From positions 62,001 through 126,000 of the forward strand of contig JAJFVD010000012.1 of assembly GCA_021371955.1 (NCBI GenBank): a stretch of DNA of 64,000 nt, in the 5' to 3' direction. This stretch comes from Bacteroidales bacterium (lineage in GTDB: Bacteria; Bacteroidota; Bacteroidia; Bacteroidales; UBA932). Both the position numbers and the translations under genes were made by a program. Positions 18,889 to 28,472 of this stretch are shown here, in pieces. The notes beneath the pieces were generated by a model. It had not been told where the DNA came from. It worked only from the letters and a program-made list of their open reading frames with translations, and ran no database searches. Numbering within the stretch: position 1 is the stretch's first letter; every line of letters starts with the position of its first letter.

Positions 18889-20109
18889 ATGAAAAGAGCC
18901 CTCTTTACAATTTTACTCGCATTATCGTTAATGGTTACTCTTGATGCCTACGCTTGTACATCTGCCATTATTACCGGAAAAATAACCGCAGACGGAAGAC
19001 CGCTTTTGTGGAAAAACAGGGATACCGGCGAAGACAATAACAGAATTCAGTACTTCAGGGGGGAGAAATATAATTTCATAGGACTGGTTAATAGCCCGGA
19101 TAGTACAGGAATAATATGGATGGGTACAAACGATGCCGGTTTTTCCATTATGAATACTGCTTCATATAATCTTAAAGACGATAATGTTAAAGAGATGGAT
19201 AAAGAGGGAGAGATAATGTTTGAAGCTTTATCTGTTTGTAAAAACATAAAGGATTTTGAAGCGTTTCTTAAAAAACACAAAAAACCACTTGGGGTTGAAG
19301 CTAACTTTGGAGTAATAGATGCCGAAGGCGGTGCCGCTTATTTTGAAACCAACAACACCAGTTTTACAAAAGTTGATGCAAACGACCTTAAAAATGCACC
19401 GGAAGGATATCTGATTTATACAAATTACTCCTACACAGGAAGGTTTAATGAAGGAATGGGATATATAAGATATCAGACAGCAAGCGAAATATTTTCTGTA
19501 AAGGCTGTTTTTATGAATATAACACCACAGTGGATATTCGATAATCTTTCCCGTTCATATTACCACTCTCTTATGGGTATTGATTATAAAAAAGCCGAAT
19601 TTTCTCCTGAAAAAGGAAGAGGTTGGGTTATAGATCAGGACTTTATTCCAAGAAAATCCTCAACTGCCTCTGTAGTAATTCAGGGTGTAAAACCTGGAGA
19701 AAATCCTGAGATGACAACAATGTGGACCGTTCTGGGATATCCGCCTGCAGGGCTTGCTATTCCATTATGGGTAAAAACAGCAGAAAATCAACCTTCAGTT
19801 GTTTTAAAAGCTGCAGATTCAAAAAATGCGGCAGCATGCAATATGGCCCTTGCCCTAAAATACAAGACCTTTTCGGTTAAACGAGGAAACGGCTCAAAAT
19901 ACATGTTTTTTCCACTCATATACAACAGTAAAGGAACCGGATATCTTCAGGAGCTAAAGGGTAGCGAAGAATCAATTTTTTCCATCTACAAAGAATCAAT
20001 AGAGCGTTGGAGAAAAGAGGGGCTCAACACATCTGAGGTAATTAAACTCAACCAGCAGGCCGACCAGATTGTTTTACAGGCATACAAATCTCTTTCTGCC
20101 AATAAATAA
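18889..20109 (+). CDS. Secreted Ntn-hydrolase, C45/C69-like (acylase or peptidase)
   Basis: The 406-residue protein has a signal peptide whose cleavage after DAYA would expose Cys23 at the new N-terminus. The following CTSAIITGKITADGRPLLWK resembles the start of N-terminal-nucleophile hydrolases of the C45 (penicillin acyltransferase-like) and C69 (dipeptidase) groups. GRPLLWKNRDT is the common conserved segment. In this fold the exposed cysteine is the nucleophile, so activation by signal peptidase alone is plausible. Substrate unknown: bile salts, N-acyl amino acids or dipeptides are all possible. It starts 16 bases after ruvB, and downstream lies the palindromic repeat locus. Confidence 0.72.
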   Translation: MKRALFTILLALSLMVTLDAYACTSAIITGKITADGRPLLWKNRDTGEDNNRIQYFRGEKYNFIGLVNSPDSTGIIWMGTNDAGFSIMNTASYNLKDDNVKEMDKEGEIMFEALSVCKNIKDFEAFLKKHKKPLGVEANFGVIDAEGGAAYFETNNTSFTKVDANDLKNAPEGYLIYTNYSYTGRFNEGMGYIRYQTASEIFSVKAVFMNITPQWIFDNLSRSYYHSLMGIDYKKAEFSPEKGRGWVIDQDFIPRKSSTASVVIQGVKPGENPEMTTMWTVLGYPPAGLAIPLWVKTAENQPSVVLKAADSKNAAACNMALALKYKTFSVKRGNGSKYMFFPLIYNSKGTGYLQELKGSEESIFSIYKESIERWRKEGLNTSEVIKLNQQADQIVLQAYKSLSANK

Positions 20110-20150
20110 CTTTTTCATCGGCGAAGAATTTTTTTATCATGCGGTTTATA

Positions 20151-20237
20151 CACTGCCAAATAATTGCTTCTGGCTTGTGCGTCCTCAGTTGTTGCGCTCC
20201 CTCCGGCCGAATCGCCCTCATCAATTATCTGGCAATG
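20151..20237 (+). repeat. Palindromic repeat family, copy A (87 bp)
   Basis: The ends CACTGCCAAATAATTG and CAATTATCTGGCAATG are inverted repeats (14 of 16 match). The interior carries GGCTTGTGCGTCCTC and CCGGCCGAATCGCCCTC, shared with the copies at 20594, 44407 and 44584. Confidence 0.9.
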
Positions 20238-20339
20238 AAAGACGATGCGTAATAAGTTTCTATTCGCTGCCGATACAAGATTTTAATTAGCCCCATACAA
20301 CCGATAGCCTCTGAAAAATAAATAATAAAATAAAAATAA

Positions 20340-20358
20340 GGTGCGGCTTTGCCGCGGT
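20340..20358 (+). repeat. 19-bp hairpin motif shared by both repeat loci
   Basis: GGTGCGGCTTTGCCGCGGT contains the hairpin GCGGC-TTT-GCCGC. The exact reverse complement occurs at 44480-44498, again between two inverted copies of the 88-bp repeat. Confidence 0.85.
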
Positions 20359-20480
20359 TTATGAGCCATGCGGCAGGCAAATTTTTTCCGTCGAAGACGT
20401 AAATCTGCGGAGCAGGAGCACCTAACTTGTCCCTTTCGGAGGCGAAAAAAACAATCCTGCTGAAAATCATATTGCCAATA

Positions 20481-20525
20481 ATTGCTAAGAAGATGCAGAC
20501 TTAATTTCTGCATCTTCTTAGCAAT
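20481..20525. terminator. Long perfect hairpin, possible terminator
   Basis: An 18-bp perfect stem (20481-20498 with 20508-20525) encloses a 9-base loop. It lies between convergent genes, so it may end transcription in one or both directions. The T-tract is weak (ttgtt), so a role as part of the repeat array is also possible. Confidence 0.6.
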
Positions 20526-20593
20526 TTGTTAATTATCTAATATTTGGCACAGTTTCAGGCGACGATTTGAAACATTTCTGAACAATCTTTTTA

Positions 20594-20682
20594 CGCTGCC
20601 AACTAATTGACGAGGGCGATTCGGCCGGAACGAAGTGAAACGCAGCGAGGACGCACAAGCCCGAAGCAATTAGTTGGCAATG
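20594..20682 (-). repeat. Palindromic repeat family, copy B (89 bp), inverted relative to A
   Basis: The reverse complement begins CATTGCCAACTAATTG and ends CAATTAGTTGGCAGCG, and carries the same two interior blocks as copy A. A further 11-bp inverted repeat (20551-20561 and 20713-20723) flanks it and reaches the stop codon of the GH20 gene. Confidence 0.9.
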
Positions 20683-20721
20683 AATTGCTGTCAGAAAGAA
20701 AACTCAACCCGACGCCTGAAA

Positions 20722-22920
20722 CTACTCAATCATGAGATCCTGGAATGCGGCAATGTGTCCGTCGTTTGGAGCTGTGACAACTATTCTTACTGCTTTAACG
20801 GGCTCTTTGGGAAGAATCGTGGCCGAACCCCTGAAGAGATCGCTGTACTTAACAAATGAAGAACCGTCATACGAAACCTCAACATATCCATCGGTAACCC
20901 AGTAAAATGCAATATTTGGAATGCCTGTTTCTACAATAATTTTTGGAGTAGTAACCGGAGATTTGAAGCGATACGTAATAAAGTCTCCTGCCTGCAATTT
21001 TCTGCTGCTGCGGAAATAGGTGTTTTGTTTGTAATCGTATAGATTTGTCAATGGATTTCCCTTTCCGGCATCGATGTTTGTCTCTATTTCGAGTTCTGGT
21101 TTCTGATATTCATAAGACAAATTAGAAACTTTAACAGTAATACTTTTAAGTTCGTCCCTGAAGAATGTTGCAAAGCGGAATTTTAACGGTTTATCTGTAT
21201 ATACTTCGCCTTTGTATACCGGAGACTGTGCTGTGGGTTCGCTTTCGTCCATTGTAAACCTTACAACAGCCCATGGATAAGGAAGAGTAACCCTAACCGC
21301 TCCATCCTCGTATTTTGCTTCAGGAGGAGTAATGCGAAAAGCAATTCCCATGTGATACATTCTGTCGTAATGGAATTTTGTAAGACGGTCATAAAAGTCG
21401 CTCCAGCTTCTTAAATTCTGCATTGTCCATCCCGTTTCAGACATTGCAGCAAGTCTTGGATAAGTCTGATAATCAATAAATCTTGCCGGCCATCCGAGAA
21501 GTTCTGTCCAAAGAGCACCCTGTACGCCAACAATCAGTTTTGATTCGGACTCGTTAAGAGAAGCTGTTCCTATAGGGTCAAGAGAATAGGTTTTTTCTAA
21601 AGGTACGAGTCCTGCCCAGTTGTGGCCCCTCTCGAGTTCCGACTGCTTCATATCGAAGTAGCAATACTGGCCTGGCATCATAATGGTAGGTTGTCCTTTT
21701 TTAACCGACTCGATACCCTTTTCAATACTTCTCCATGCATATACTCTTGTTTGAGGATTTAACGCACCGCCGCTGATAATTTCGTCCCATCCGGACATTT
21801 GCTTGCCATGTTTTTCAACAATCTTTTCCATCCTGCGGACAAAATAATTCAGCAGCTCCTCATTATCCTTCAGCCCCTCTTTTGCTTTTAAAGCAAGGCA
21901 TTTAGGGCATTTGTCCCATGCAGAAAAGTTAACTTCATCTCCTCCAATGTGAATATGTTTCGAAGGGAAAAGATTTGCAAGCTCCTTTATAATATTATCA
22001 AGCATCTTGAAGTTCTCTTCCTTTCCGACACACCATACATTCTGTCCCACTCCCTGTACGCTGAGGCCGTTTTCTTCACTGTCGCAGGCAACGCCGGGAT
22101 ATGAAGCTGTAACTGCCTTACTGTGCCCCGGAAGGTCTATTTCGGGCACTATTTCAACATGCCTTTCGGCTGCGTAAGCAACAACTTCCTTAATCTCTTT
22201 TTGTGTGTAAAATCCTCCATATCTTTGGTTTCCAGATCCAAATGAAGGTTCGAGTACTTCGTTCGGGCCCCTCCAGGCTCCTTTGGCAGTCAGGTCGGGG
22301 TATTTCTTGATCTCCACCCTCCATCCGTTGTCATCTGAAAGATGCCAGTGCAAAACATTTATTTTATGGTAAGACATCCAGTCGATATAATTTTTTACCA
22401 CAGCCACATCGAAAAATGTTCTGGATACATCAAGCATCATACCTCTGTAGTGAAACCTTGGCGAGTCTTCTATTGTAACTGCCGGAACTTTCCATATTTC
22501 GTGTCCGGTTGCTCTTCCGGAGTAAACTGTTGGCGGAAGGAGCTGAAGAAGAGACTGTATGCCGTAAAATATCCCGGAAGACGCAGAGGCTTTAATTGTA
22601 ATGGCATCTGCAGATACTGTAAGGATATAACCTTCGTCCGGAATCTGATAACCGGCAGACATGTCGAGAAAAATATAATTTTTTGGTTGTAAATTATTTG
22701 TAACCGTAAATTGGAATCCCGTTGCTTTTACTAATTTTTCTTTTAGATAATTAAGGTCCGACTGGTTTTTGTAGTTAGCAGAGATTGTTGTGCCTCTGTC
22801 CAGAACAAAAGCCCCCTCCCCTGTTATTACAGAATTGGGTTTTGGAATAATTGACACCTGTGAATAGAGCGACAGGCCCGTCAATAGTACCGTGATTAGT
22901 GATAAAAGAGTTTTTTTCAT
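20722..22920 (-). CDS. Beta-N-acetylhexosaminidase, glycoside hydrolase family 20
   Basis: This is an exported GH20 enzyme of 732 residues that removes terminal GlcNAc or GalNAc from glycans by substrate-assisted catalysis. It has a signal peptide (residues 1-20), a GH20b-like N-terminal domain, and the catalytic TIM barrel with HIGGDEVNF near residue 327, where Asp-Glu are the catalytic pair. WHLSDDNGWR and the aromatic GYPGVA/GALWTELLGWP stretches line the site. The C-terminal part (about 600-732) is a beta-sandwich-like domain that could bind carbohydrate. No SusCD pair is nearby, so it is not in an obvious polysaccharide-utilisation locus. Confidence 0.94.
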   Translation of the reverse strand: MKKTLLSLITVLLTGLSLYSQVSIIPKPNSVITGEGAFVLDRGTTISANYKNQSDLNYLKEKLVKATGFQFTVTNNLQPKNYIFLDMSAGYQIPDEGYILTVSADAITIKASASSGIFYGIQSLLQLLPPTVYSGRATGHEIWKVPAVTIEDSPRFHYRGMMLDVSRTFFDVAVVKNYIDWMSYHKINVLHWHLSDDNGWRVEIKKYPDLTAKGAWRGPNEVLEPSFGSGNQRYGGFYTQKEIKEVVAYAAERHVEIVPEIDLPGHSKAVTASYPGVACDSEENGLSVQGVGQNVWCVGKEENFKMLDNIIKELANLFPSKHIHIGGDEVNFSAWDKCPKCLALKAKEGLKDNEELLNYFVRRMEKIVEKHGKQMSGWDEIISGGALNPQTRVYAWRSIEKGIESVKKGQPTIMMPGQYCYFDMKQSELERGHNWAGLVPLEKTYSLDPIGTASLNESESKLIVGVQGALWTELLGWPARFIDYQTYPRLAAMSETGWTMQNLRSWSDFYDRLTKFHYDRMYHMGIAFRITPPEAKYEDGAVRVTLPYPWAVVRFTMDESEPTAQSPVYKGEVYTDKPLKFRFATFFRDELKSITVKVSNLSYEYQKPELEIETNIDAGKGNPLTNLYDYKQNTYFRSSRKLQAGDFITYRFKSPVTTPKIIVETGIPNIAFYWVTDGYVEVSYDGSSFVKYSDLFRGSATILPKEPVKAVRIVVTAPNDGHIAAFQDLMIE

Positions 22921-22997
22921 GTGTATGATGGAGTTATAAATATTATTGTAATGCTACATTTTTATCATCGGGTAAATATACGAAATTAGGAGTATTC

Positions 22998-23029
22998 TTT
23001 GTTTATCTTGCCCAAAATGTCTAGGTTTG
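22998..23029 (+). promoter_or_regulatory. Strong Bacteroidota-type promoter of frdAB
   Basis: TTTG (22998-23001) is followed after 20 bases by TAGGTTTG (23022-23029), an exact fit to TTTG-N19-21-TAnnTTTG. The frdA ATG lies 25 bases downstream, giving a short leader. Confidence 0.85.
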
Positions 23030-23054
23030 TGCACTTTTTTTAATACCGTTAAAA

Positions 23055-25001
23055 ATGTCCGAAAAACTTATTTCAAAAATCCCTGAGGGGCCTTTGTCCG
23101 AGAAATGGACGAAGCATAAGTCTCAGATTCGTGTAGTAAGCCCAGCTAATAAGCGCAAGCTTGAAGTGATTGTTGTAGGAACCGGCCTGGGAGGAGCATC
23201 TGCTGCTGCTTCGCTGGGAGAATTGGGCTATAATGTAAAGGTTTTTTGCATAAGCGACTCGCCCAGAAGAGCACACTCAATTGCGGCTCAGGGGGGTATA
23301 AATGCAGCCAAGAACTATCCAAACGACAATGACTCTGTTTACCGTCTTTTCTACGATACAATAAAGGGGGGAGACTACAGGAGCAGAGAAGGAAACGTCT
23401 ATCGCCTCGCAGAGGTAAGTAACTCAATTATAGACCAGTGTGTTGCCCAGGGAGTTCCTTTCGCAAGAGAATACGGCGGATTGCTTGACAACCGTTCATT
23501 TGGCGGTGCTCAGGTTAGCAGAACGTTCTATGCAAGAGGCCAGACCGGTCAGCAACTGCTTTTAGGCGCGTATGCCGCTCTAAATCGCCAGATTGAAAAA
23601 GGTTCGGTAAAATCTTTTGTAAGGCACGAGATGCTTGATGTCGTTTTGATTAATGGCGAAGCAAAAGGAATTATTGCCAGAAACCTTGTAACAGGTGAAA
23701 TCGAAAGACACGGGGCACATGCCGTTGTTATTGCAACCGGTGGTTACGGCAATGTATTTTTCCTGTCTACCAATGCAATGAACAGCAATGGTTCTGCTGC
23801 ATTTCAGTGTTACAGAAAGGGAGCTTTCTTCTCAAACCCTTGTTTTGCACAAATTCACCCTACATGTATTCCGGTTCACGGAGAACAGCAGTCGAAACTT
23901 ACTCTAATGAGTGAATCTCTGAGAAATGACGGAAGAATATGGGTTCCTAAAAAGAAAGAGGACGTTGAAAAGATAAGAGCTAAAAAATTAAAGGCTTCAC
24001 AAATTGCAGAAGAGGACAGAGATTACTATCTCGAGCGCCGCTATCCTGCTTTTGGAAACCTTGTTCCTCGTGACGTTGCGTCAAGAGCAGCCAAAGAGAG
24101 ATGCGATGCGGGATTTGGTGTAAATGATACCGGACTTGCCGTTTTCCTTGATTTTAAATCGGCAATTGACCGCCTTGGAAAACACGTTATTGAAGAGCGT
24201 TACGGAAACCTTTTCCAGATGTACGAAAAGATAACAGACGTAAATCCTTATAACGAACCAATGATGATTTACCCGGCTATTCACTATACAATGGGTGGTC
24301 TTTGGGTTGATTATAACTTAATGACAACTGTACCGGGACTCTATGCAATTGGAGAGGCAAACTTCAGCGACCACGGCGGAAACCGTCTTGGAGCATCTGC
24401 TCTCATGCAGGGTCTTGCCGACGGATATTTTATCCTCCCATACACTATTGGGGATTTCCTGGCAAATAAAATACAGGTTCCTAAAACAGATATTAACAAC
24501 CCTGCTTTTGCAGAAGCCGAAAAAGCTATCAAAGAGAGGGTTGCAAAACTATTTGAGATAAAGGGAAAACAGCCGGTAGATTATTTCCATAAAGAACTTG
24601 GCCACATTATGTGGAACTTTGTTGGAATGGCCAGAAACGAGGAAGGTCTAAAGAAAGCTGTTAAGGAAATTAAAGTTTTGCGCGAAGAGTTCTACAAAAA
24701 CCTTTTTGTACCGGGCGAAAATTCGGAATTCAATCAGGAGCTGGAAAAAGCACTCAGGGTTTCCGATTTCCTTGAAATGGGAGAGCTCATGGCGCTCGAT
24801 GCTCTCATGAGAAGAGAGTCATGCGGCGGTCATTTCCGTGAGGAGATGCAAACCGAAGACGGAGAAACACTCAGAGACGACGAAAACTATATGTATGTGA
24901 GTACATGGGAGTATATGGGAGAAGACAAAGAGCCTGTTAAACACAAGGAACCTCTCAAATACGAATTTGTGAAAACAGCAACCCGTAACTATAAAGATTA
25001 A
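23055..25001 (+). CDS. frdA: Fumarate reductase/succinate dehydrogenase flavoprotein subunit
   Basis: This is the catalytic subunit of the anaerobic fumarate reductase (or succinate dehydrogenase). The 648-residue protein has an FAD Rossmann loop [19 protein letters not shown] (about 36-55), [11 protein letters not shown] whose His (about 74) is the usual covalent FAD attachment, and substrate-site sequences including [11 protein letters not shown] and the segment [19 protein letters not shown]. It resembles the B-type enzymes of Bacteroides and Wolinella. frdB follows after 12 bases, but no cytochrome b subunit gene precedes it. Confidence 0.95.
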   Translation: MSEKLISKIPEGPLSEKWTKHKSQIRVVSPANKRKLEVIVVGTGLGGASAAASLGELGYNVKVFCISDSPRRAHSIAAQGGINAAKNYPNDNDSVYRLFYDTIKGGDYRSREGNVYRLAEVSNSIIDQCVAQGVPFAREYGGLLDNRSFGGAQVSRTFYARGQTGQQLLLGAYAALNRQIEKGSVKSFVRHEMLDVVLINGEAKGIIARNLVTGEIERHGAHAVVIATGGYGNVFFLSTNAMNSNGSAAFQCYRKGAFFSNPCFAQIHPTCIPVHGEQQSKLTLMSESLRNDGRIWVPKKKEDVEKIRAKKLKASQIAEEDRDYYLERRYPAFGNLVPRDVASRAAKERCDAGFGVNDTGLAVFLDFKSAIDRLGKHVIEERYGNLFQMYEKITDVNPYNEPMMIYPAIHYTMGGLWVDYNLMTTVPGLYAIGEANFSDHGGNRLGASALMQGLADGYFILPYTIGDFLANKIQVPKTDINNPAFAEAEKAIKERVAKLFEIKGKQPVDYFHKELGHIMWNFVGMARNEEGLKKAVKEIKVLREEFYKNLFVPGENSEFNQELEKALRVSDFLEMGELMALDALMRRESCGGHFREEMQTEDGETLRDDENYMYVSTWEYMGEDKEPVKHKEPLKYEFVKTATRNYKD

Positions 25002-25013
25002 GAGAAAACAGAT

Positions 25014-25793
25014 ATGGACTTTACATTAAAAGTTTGGCGCCAGAAAAGCGCGAAAGACAAGGGAAAGTTCGAGACATATATTGTTAAGAACATCTCACCC
25101 GATACATCTTTTCTTGAGATGATGGACATCCTTAACGACCAGCTCATAAGAGAAGGTTGCGACCCAGTAATGGTTGAAAAAGGATGCAAGAGCAACGGAC
25201 CGGTAGCGTTTGACCACGACTGCAGAGAAGGCATTTGTGGCATGTGTTCGTTGTATATAAACGGAAGAGCACACGGCCCGGACGATGACATTACAACATG
25301 TCAGCTTCATATGCGCCATTTTAAAGATGGAGATACTATTACCATTGAACCATGGAGATCGGCAGGAATGCCTGTTATTAAGGACCTTGTTGTAGACAGG
25401 GGAGCTCTTGACAAAATTCTTCAGGCAGGCGGATATGTATCTGTAAATACAGGTGGCGTTCCTGATGCTAACTCGATTCCAATTCCAAGGGATTTTGCAG
25501 AGGAAAGTATGGATGCTGCGGCCTGCGTTGGCTGTGGAGCCTGCATAGCTACCTGCAAAAACGGATCTGCAATGCTTTTTGTTGCAGCCAGAGTAAGTTC
25601 GCTTGCTTTGCTTCCTCAGGGTAAAATCGAGGGTGCGAGAAGAGCAAAAGCGATGGTTGCCAAGATGGACGAACTTGGTTTCGGAGCCTGCACAAATACC
25701 CGTGCATGTGAACTGGAGTGTCCCAAGAGTATTTCCGTGGCACACATTGCAAGACTTAACAGAGAGTTCCTTCTTGCAAAGCTTAAAGACTAA
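25014..25793 (+). CDS. frdB: Fumarate reductase/succinate dehydrogenase iron-sulfur subunit
   Basis: This 259-residue subunit passes electrons from the membrane cytochrome to the flavoprotein. It has a [2Fe-2S] ferredoxin domain with CREGICGMC from about residue 70 and a later TCQLH. The C-terminal domain has [12 protein letters not shown] near 171, and [13 protein letters not shown] supplies ligands for the [4Fe-4S]/[3Fe-4S] clusters. It is co-transcribed with frdA and terminated by the hairpin at 25812-25841. Confidence 0.95.
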   Translation: MDFTLKVWRQKSAKDKGKFETYIVKNISPDTSFLEMMDILNDQLIREGCDPVMVEKGCKSNGPVAFDHDCREGICGMCSLYINGRAHGPDDDITTCQLHMRHFKDGDTITIEPWRSAGMPVIKDLVVDRGALDKILQAGGYVSVNTGGVPDANSIPIPRDFAEESMDAAACVGCGACIATCKNGSAMLFVAARVSSLALLPQGKIEGARRAKAMVAKMDELGFGACTNTRACELECPKSISVAHIARLNREFLLAKLKD

Positions 25794-25811
25794 CAGTTAT
25801 ACATATATGTA

Positions 25812-25841
25812 AAAAGAGGCCGGTTTAAACCGGCCTCTTTT
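25812..25841. terminator. Bidirectional terminator between frdB and a lipoprotein gene
   Basis: A fully palindromic 30-base sequence with stem AAAAGAGGCCGGTTT and T-rich ends on both strands. It ends frdB (+) and the convergent lipoprotein gene (-). Confidence 0.9.
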
Positions 25842-25863
25842 GTTTTAACAGTTAAATAAATAA

Positions 25864-26394
25864 CTATAATGGAGTGACCATTTTTTTGTACAGTCCTATA
25901 GCTTCAAACTTATCAATGAGTGATATGAACGCAGACTCAGGCGGGTCGTTTTCTGTCAGAATCGAGAAAAGGAGATCCATCATAAAAGCCTTCGAATAAT
26001 ATAATTCGAGATATATATTGTCGCTGGCTCCGTTGATTCCGTTCGGGAATACACTGTTCGTAATTGTAAAGTAAAAGTCTGATTTTGTATAGGTTCCAGC
26101 AACAGGAGCAGAGTTTGTGTAGTTGAAGGTAACAGCACTTGTTGCGTCAAAAACAACTCTTTCCGGATTAAACAGCAGTTTGCGAACCTTTTCTTTGTTG
26201 TCTTTTAGAAATTGTAATGCAACCGGGTTTTCTTCGGCATAGACCTGATTAAAAACAATTCCAAGAGCTGTTCCTGCTGTGTCAATTTTCCACGAACCCG
26301 TGAGGACAATTGGTGCCTGTTCTTTGTTACAACTTGTAAGCGATATAGATAAGACCGCTAAAGCCACAACAGTAAGAAATCTGTTAAGTTTCAT
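25864..26394 (-). CDS. Lipocalin-like lipoprotein of unknown function
   Basis: The 176-residue protein has a lipoprotein signal ending in LTSC (Cys about 22). The mature part begins with a TGSWKID-type strand and continues as alternating beta strands, with FNYTNSAPVAGTYTKSDFYFTITNS in the middle (read as two adjoining strands), as in small lipocalin-like proteins of Bacteroidota. I do not recognise a specific family. A -7 box TACTTTTG on the minus strand (26451-26444) lies about 50 bases upstream. It is monocistronic. Confidence 0.7.
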   Translation of the reverse strand: MKLNRFLTVVALAVLSISLTSCNKEQAPIVLTGSWKIDTAGTALGIVFNQVYAEENPVALQFLKDNKEKVRKLLFNPERVVFDATSAVTFNYTNSAPVAGTYTKSDFYFTITNSVFPNGINGASDNIYLELYYSKAFMMDLLFSILTENDPPESAFISLIDKFEAIGLYKKMVTPL

Positions 26395-26495
26395 AAAATT
26401 ACTTTTAAGGTGAATAATAAATGTAGAATAGGCATTAGCTGCACAAAAGTATAAAAATTAGCCAATATTCTATTAAATTTGTAAAAAAATATAAG

Positions 26496-27290
26496 ATGGA
26501 GTATTTTGCTACCTGCAATGGAATCGCTGTTCACATATCTGACAGCCAGAAGGGAGAGAAGTGTCTGGTTTTGCTGCATGGCTATCTGGAAACGCTTAAT
26601 ATTTGGGACGATTTTATTAAATTGCTTCTTCCCAAAATGCGAATCATATCAATTGACCTTCCCGGCCACGGGCTTTCAGGAACAAACAAGGAGATAAATA
26701 CAATAGAGTTTTCTGCAGATGTTGTACGTGCAGTACTTGAAAAATGCGGTGTGCAAAAAACATATATTATGGGTCACTCTATGGGCGGATACATAGCAAT
26801 TGAAGCAGTAAAAAGGTATCCTCAGCTCTTTGAAGGTCTCGTGCTCATGCACTCGGTGCCTTTTGCAGATACACCTGAAAAAAAGACAGACAGGGACAGG
26901 GAAATATCTCTTATCAAACAGGCAAAGTTGCAGACAATAGCCCGCCTGGGTATTCCAAAGATGTTTTCGCCCAATAATTTACGAAGAATGGACGAAAAAA
27001 TATTTGAAATTATCGAACTAACCGAAACCCATGATCCCGAAGGAATAGCAGCTTCTGTGGAGGGGCTTAAGGCAAGACCGGACAATTTCGAATTTCTGAA
27101 AGAATGTGAAACGCCTCTTATTATGTTTTTCGGTGCAGAGGATTATCATATTCCCGCAGAAAGGGCCCAACTCCTCGCAAAAGAGCTGCCTAAGGCGGAA
27201 GCGGTATTTTTAGCCAGTTCCGGCCACAATGGTTTTCTTGAGGAGCCGGTAGCTGTACAAAGCGCATTGGAGCGCTTTATGGCCCTTTAA
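26496..27290 (+). CDS. Alpha/beta-fold hydrolase
   Basis: The 264-residue cytoplasmic protein has the alpha/beta-hydrolase plan: LLHGYLETLNIW (oxyanion region), the nucleophile elbow GHSMGGYIA near residue 92, an Asp in MFFGAEDYHIP and a His in SSGHNGFLEE completing a Ser-Asp-His triad. It has the size of many esterases and 2-succinyl-cyclohexadiene synthase-like proteins; the substrate is not determinable. A -7-like box TAAATTTG lies at 26474-26481. Confidence 0.87.
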   Translation: MEYFATCNGIAVHISDSQKGEKCLVLLHGYLETLNIWDDFIKLLLPKMRIISIDLPGHGLSGTNKEINTIEFSADVVRAVLEKCGVQKTYIMGHSMGGYIAIEAVKRYPQLFEGLVLMHSVPFADTPEKKTDRDREISLIKQAKLQTIARLGIPKMFSPNNLRRMDEKIFEIIELTETHDPEGIAASVEGLKARPDNFEFLKECETPLIMFFGAEDYHIPAERAQLLAKELPKAEAVFLASSGHNGFLEEPVAVQSALERFMAL

Positions 27291-27323
27291 CGATATGTTT
27301 TTATCACTAATATTAACTCTTTC

Positions 27324-28472
27324 ATGAAGAATTTTTTGTTTTTGCCGGTATTGTGTCTGATTGTCTTTAATAATCAGCTTTATTCTCAGAATACACTCCG
27401 CGACTATGGCGTTAAAATAGGAGTGATGAAAACAGGAAAAAACAATGCAATAACCGATGTGCCGGGAGTAAAAGTCGGTCACAAAACTTTAATTTCGGGA
27501 GAGGATATAAGAACCGGGGTTACAGCAATTGTTCCGCATGAAGGAAACCTGTTCAGAAAGAAAGTTCCCGCAGCGATATTTGTTGGCAACGGGTTTGGAA
27601 AACTTGCCGGATACACTCAGGTTAAAGAGCTTGGAAACATTGAAACTCCGGTTATTTTAACAAACACAATGAGCGTGGCGGCTGCTCTTGACGCGCTGAT
27701 AACATACACTCTTGCCCAGGAGGGAAATGGTACAATCGGATCTGTTAACGGCATAGTTGGAGAAACAAATGACGGAGGGCTTAATGATATAAGAGCAAGA
27801 GTTGTAAAACCGGCAGATGTTCTTGAGGCAATTGCGAATGCGAAGTCAGGAATTGTTGAACAGGGTGGGGTAGGTGCCGGAACCGGAACAATATGTTTTG
27901 GATTTAAGGGAGGGATTGGAACGTCGTCCCGGGTTCTTCCTAAATCTCTGGGTGGTTATACCGTGGGTGTTCTTGTTCAGACAAATTACGGAGGAGTTCT
28001 TGAAGTTGCAGGAGTTCCTGTTGGTCAAATGCTTAACAACTATAGCTATAGAAACAATATTATGCAGGATGCCGATGGCTCTTGCATGATTGTAGTTATC
28101 ACAGATGCTCCGCTTACTTCAAGAAATCTTGAAAGGGTGGCAAAGAGAGCGTTTATGGGGTTGGCAAAAAGCGGTGGAATAGCTTCAAACGGAAGCGGCG
28201 ACTACATAATTGCAATGTCTGTAGCAAAAGAGAATTTACTTGACGAGTCCTCGGAGTTTTATCTGCCTAAAGAGCTTCAGAATGATGCTGTTTCTCCGGT
28301 CTTTATGGCAACAATAGAGGCTACCGAAGAGGCTCTTATTAACTCGCTTGTCGCAGCAAAAACCATGAAAGGATATAAGGGCAAAGTAGTGGAGGAGCTA
28401 CCAGAGGAAATTATCAAAAGGATAGCGGCCGGCATGAATCTCGGCAACCATTCTGTACAAATCGTTCCTTAG
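27324..28472 (+). CDS. P1-family (DmpA/BapA-like) aminopeptidase, secreted
   Basis: These Ntn-type enzymes (S58) cleave themselves before a Ser that becomes the nucleophile, and remove N-terminal D- or beta-amino acids from peptides. The 382-residue protein has a signal peptide (cleavage near LYSQ), ITDVPGVKVGH, ILTNTMSVAAALDALI, GTICFGFKGGIGTSSR, and DADGSCMIVVITDAPL, in which Gly-Ser near residue 252 is the expected autocleavage point. GIASNGSGDYIIAMS follows. The last 75 bases overlap the 3' end of convergent hflX, and the final residues (after about EELPEE) do not look conserved. Confidence 0.87.
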   Translation: MKNFLFLPVLCLIVFNNQLYSQNTLRDYGVKIGVMKTGKNNAITDVPGVKVGHKTLISGEDIRTGVTAIVPHEGNLFRKKVPAAIFVGNGFGKLAGYTQVKELGNIETPVILTNTMSVAAALDALITYTLAQEGNGTIGSVNGIVGETNDGGLNDIRARVVKPADVLEAIANAKSGIVEQGGVGAGTGTICFGFKGGIGTSSRVLPKSLGGYTVGVLVQTNYGGVLEVAGVPVGQMLNNYSYRNNIMQDADGSCMIVVITDAPLTSRNLERVAKRAFMGLAKSGGIASNGSGDYIIAMSVAKENLLDESSEFYLPKELQNDAVSPVFMATIEATEEALINSLVAAKTMKGYKGKVVEELPEEIIKRIAAGMNLGNHSVQIVP

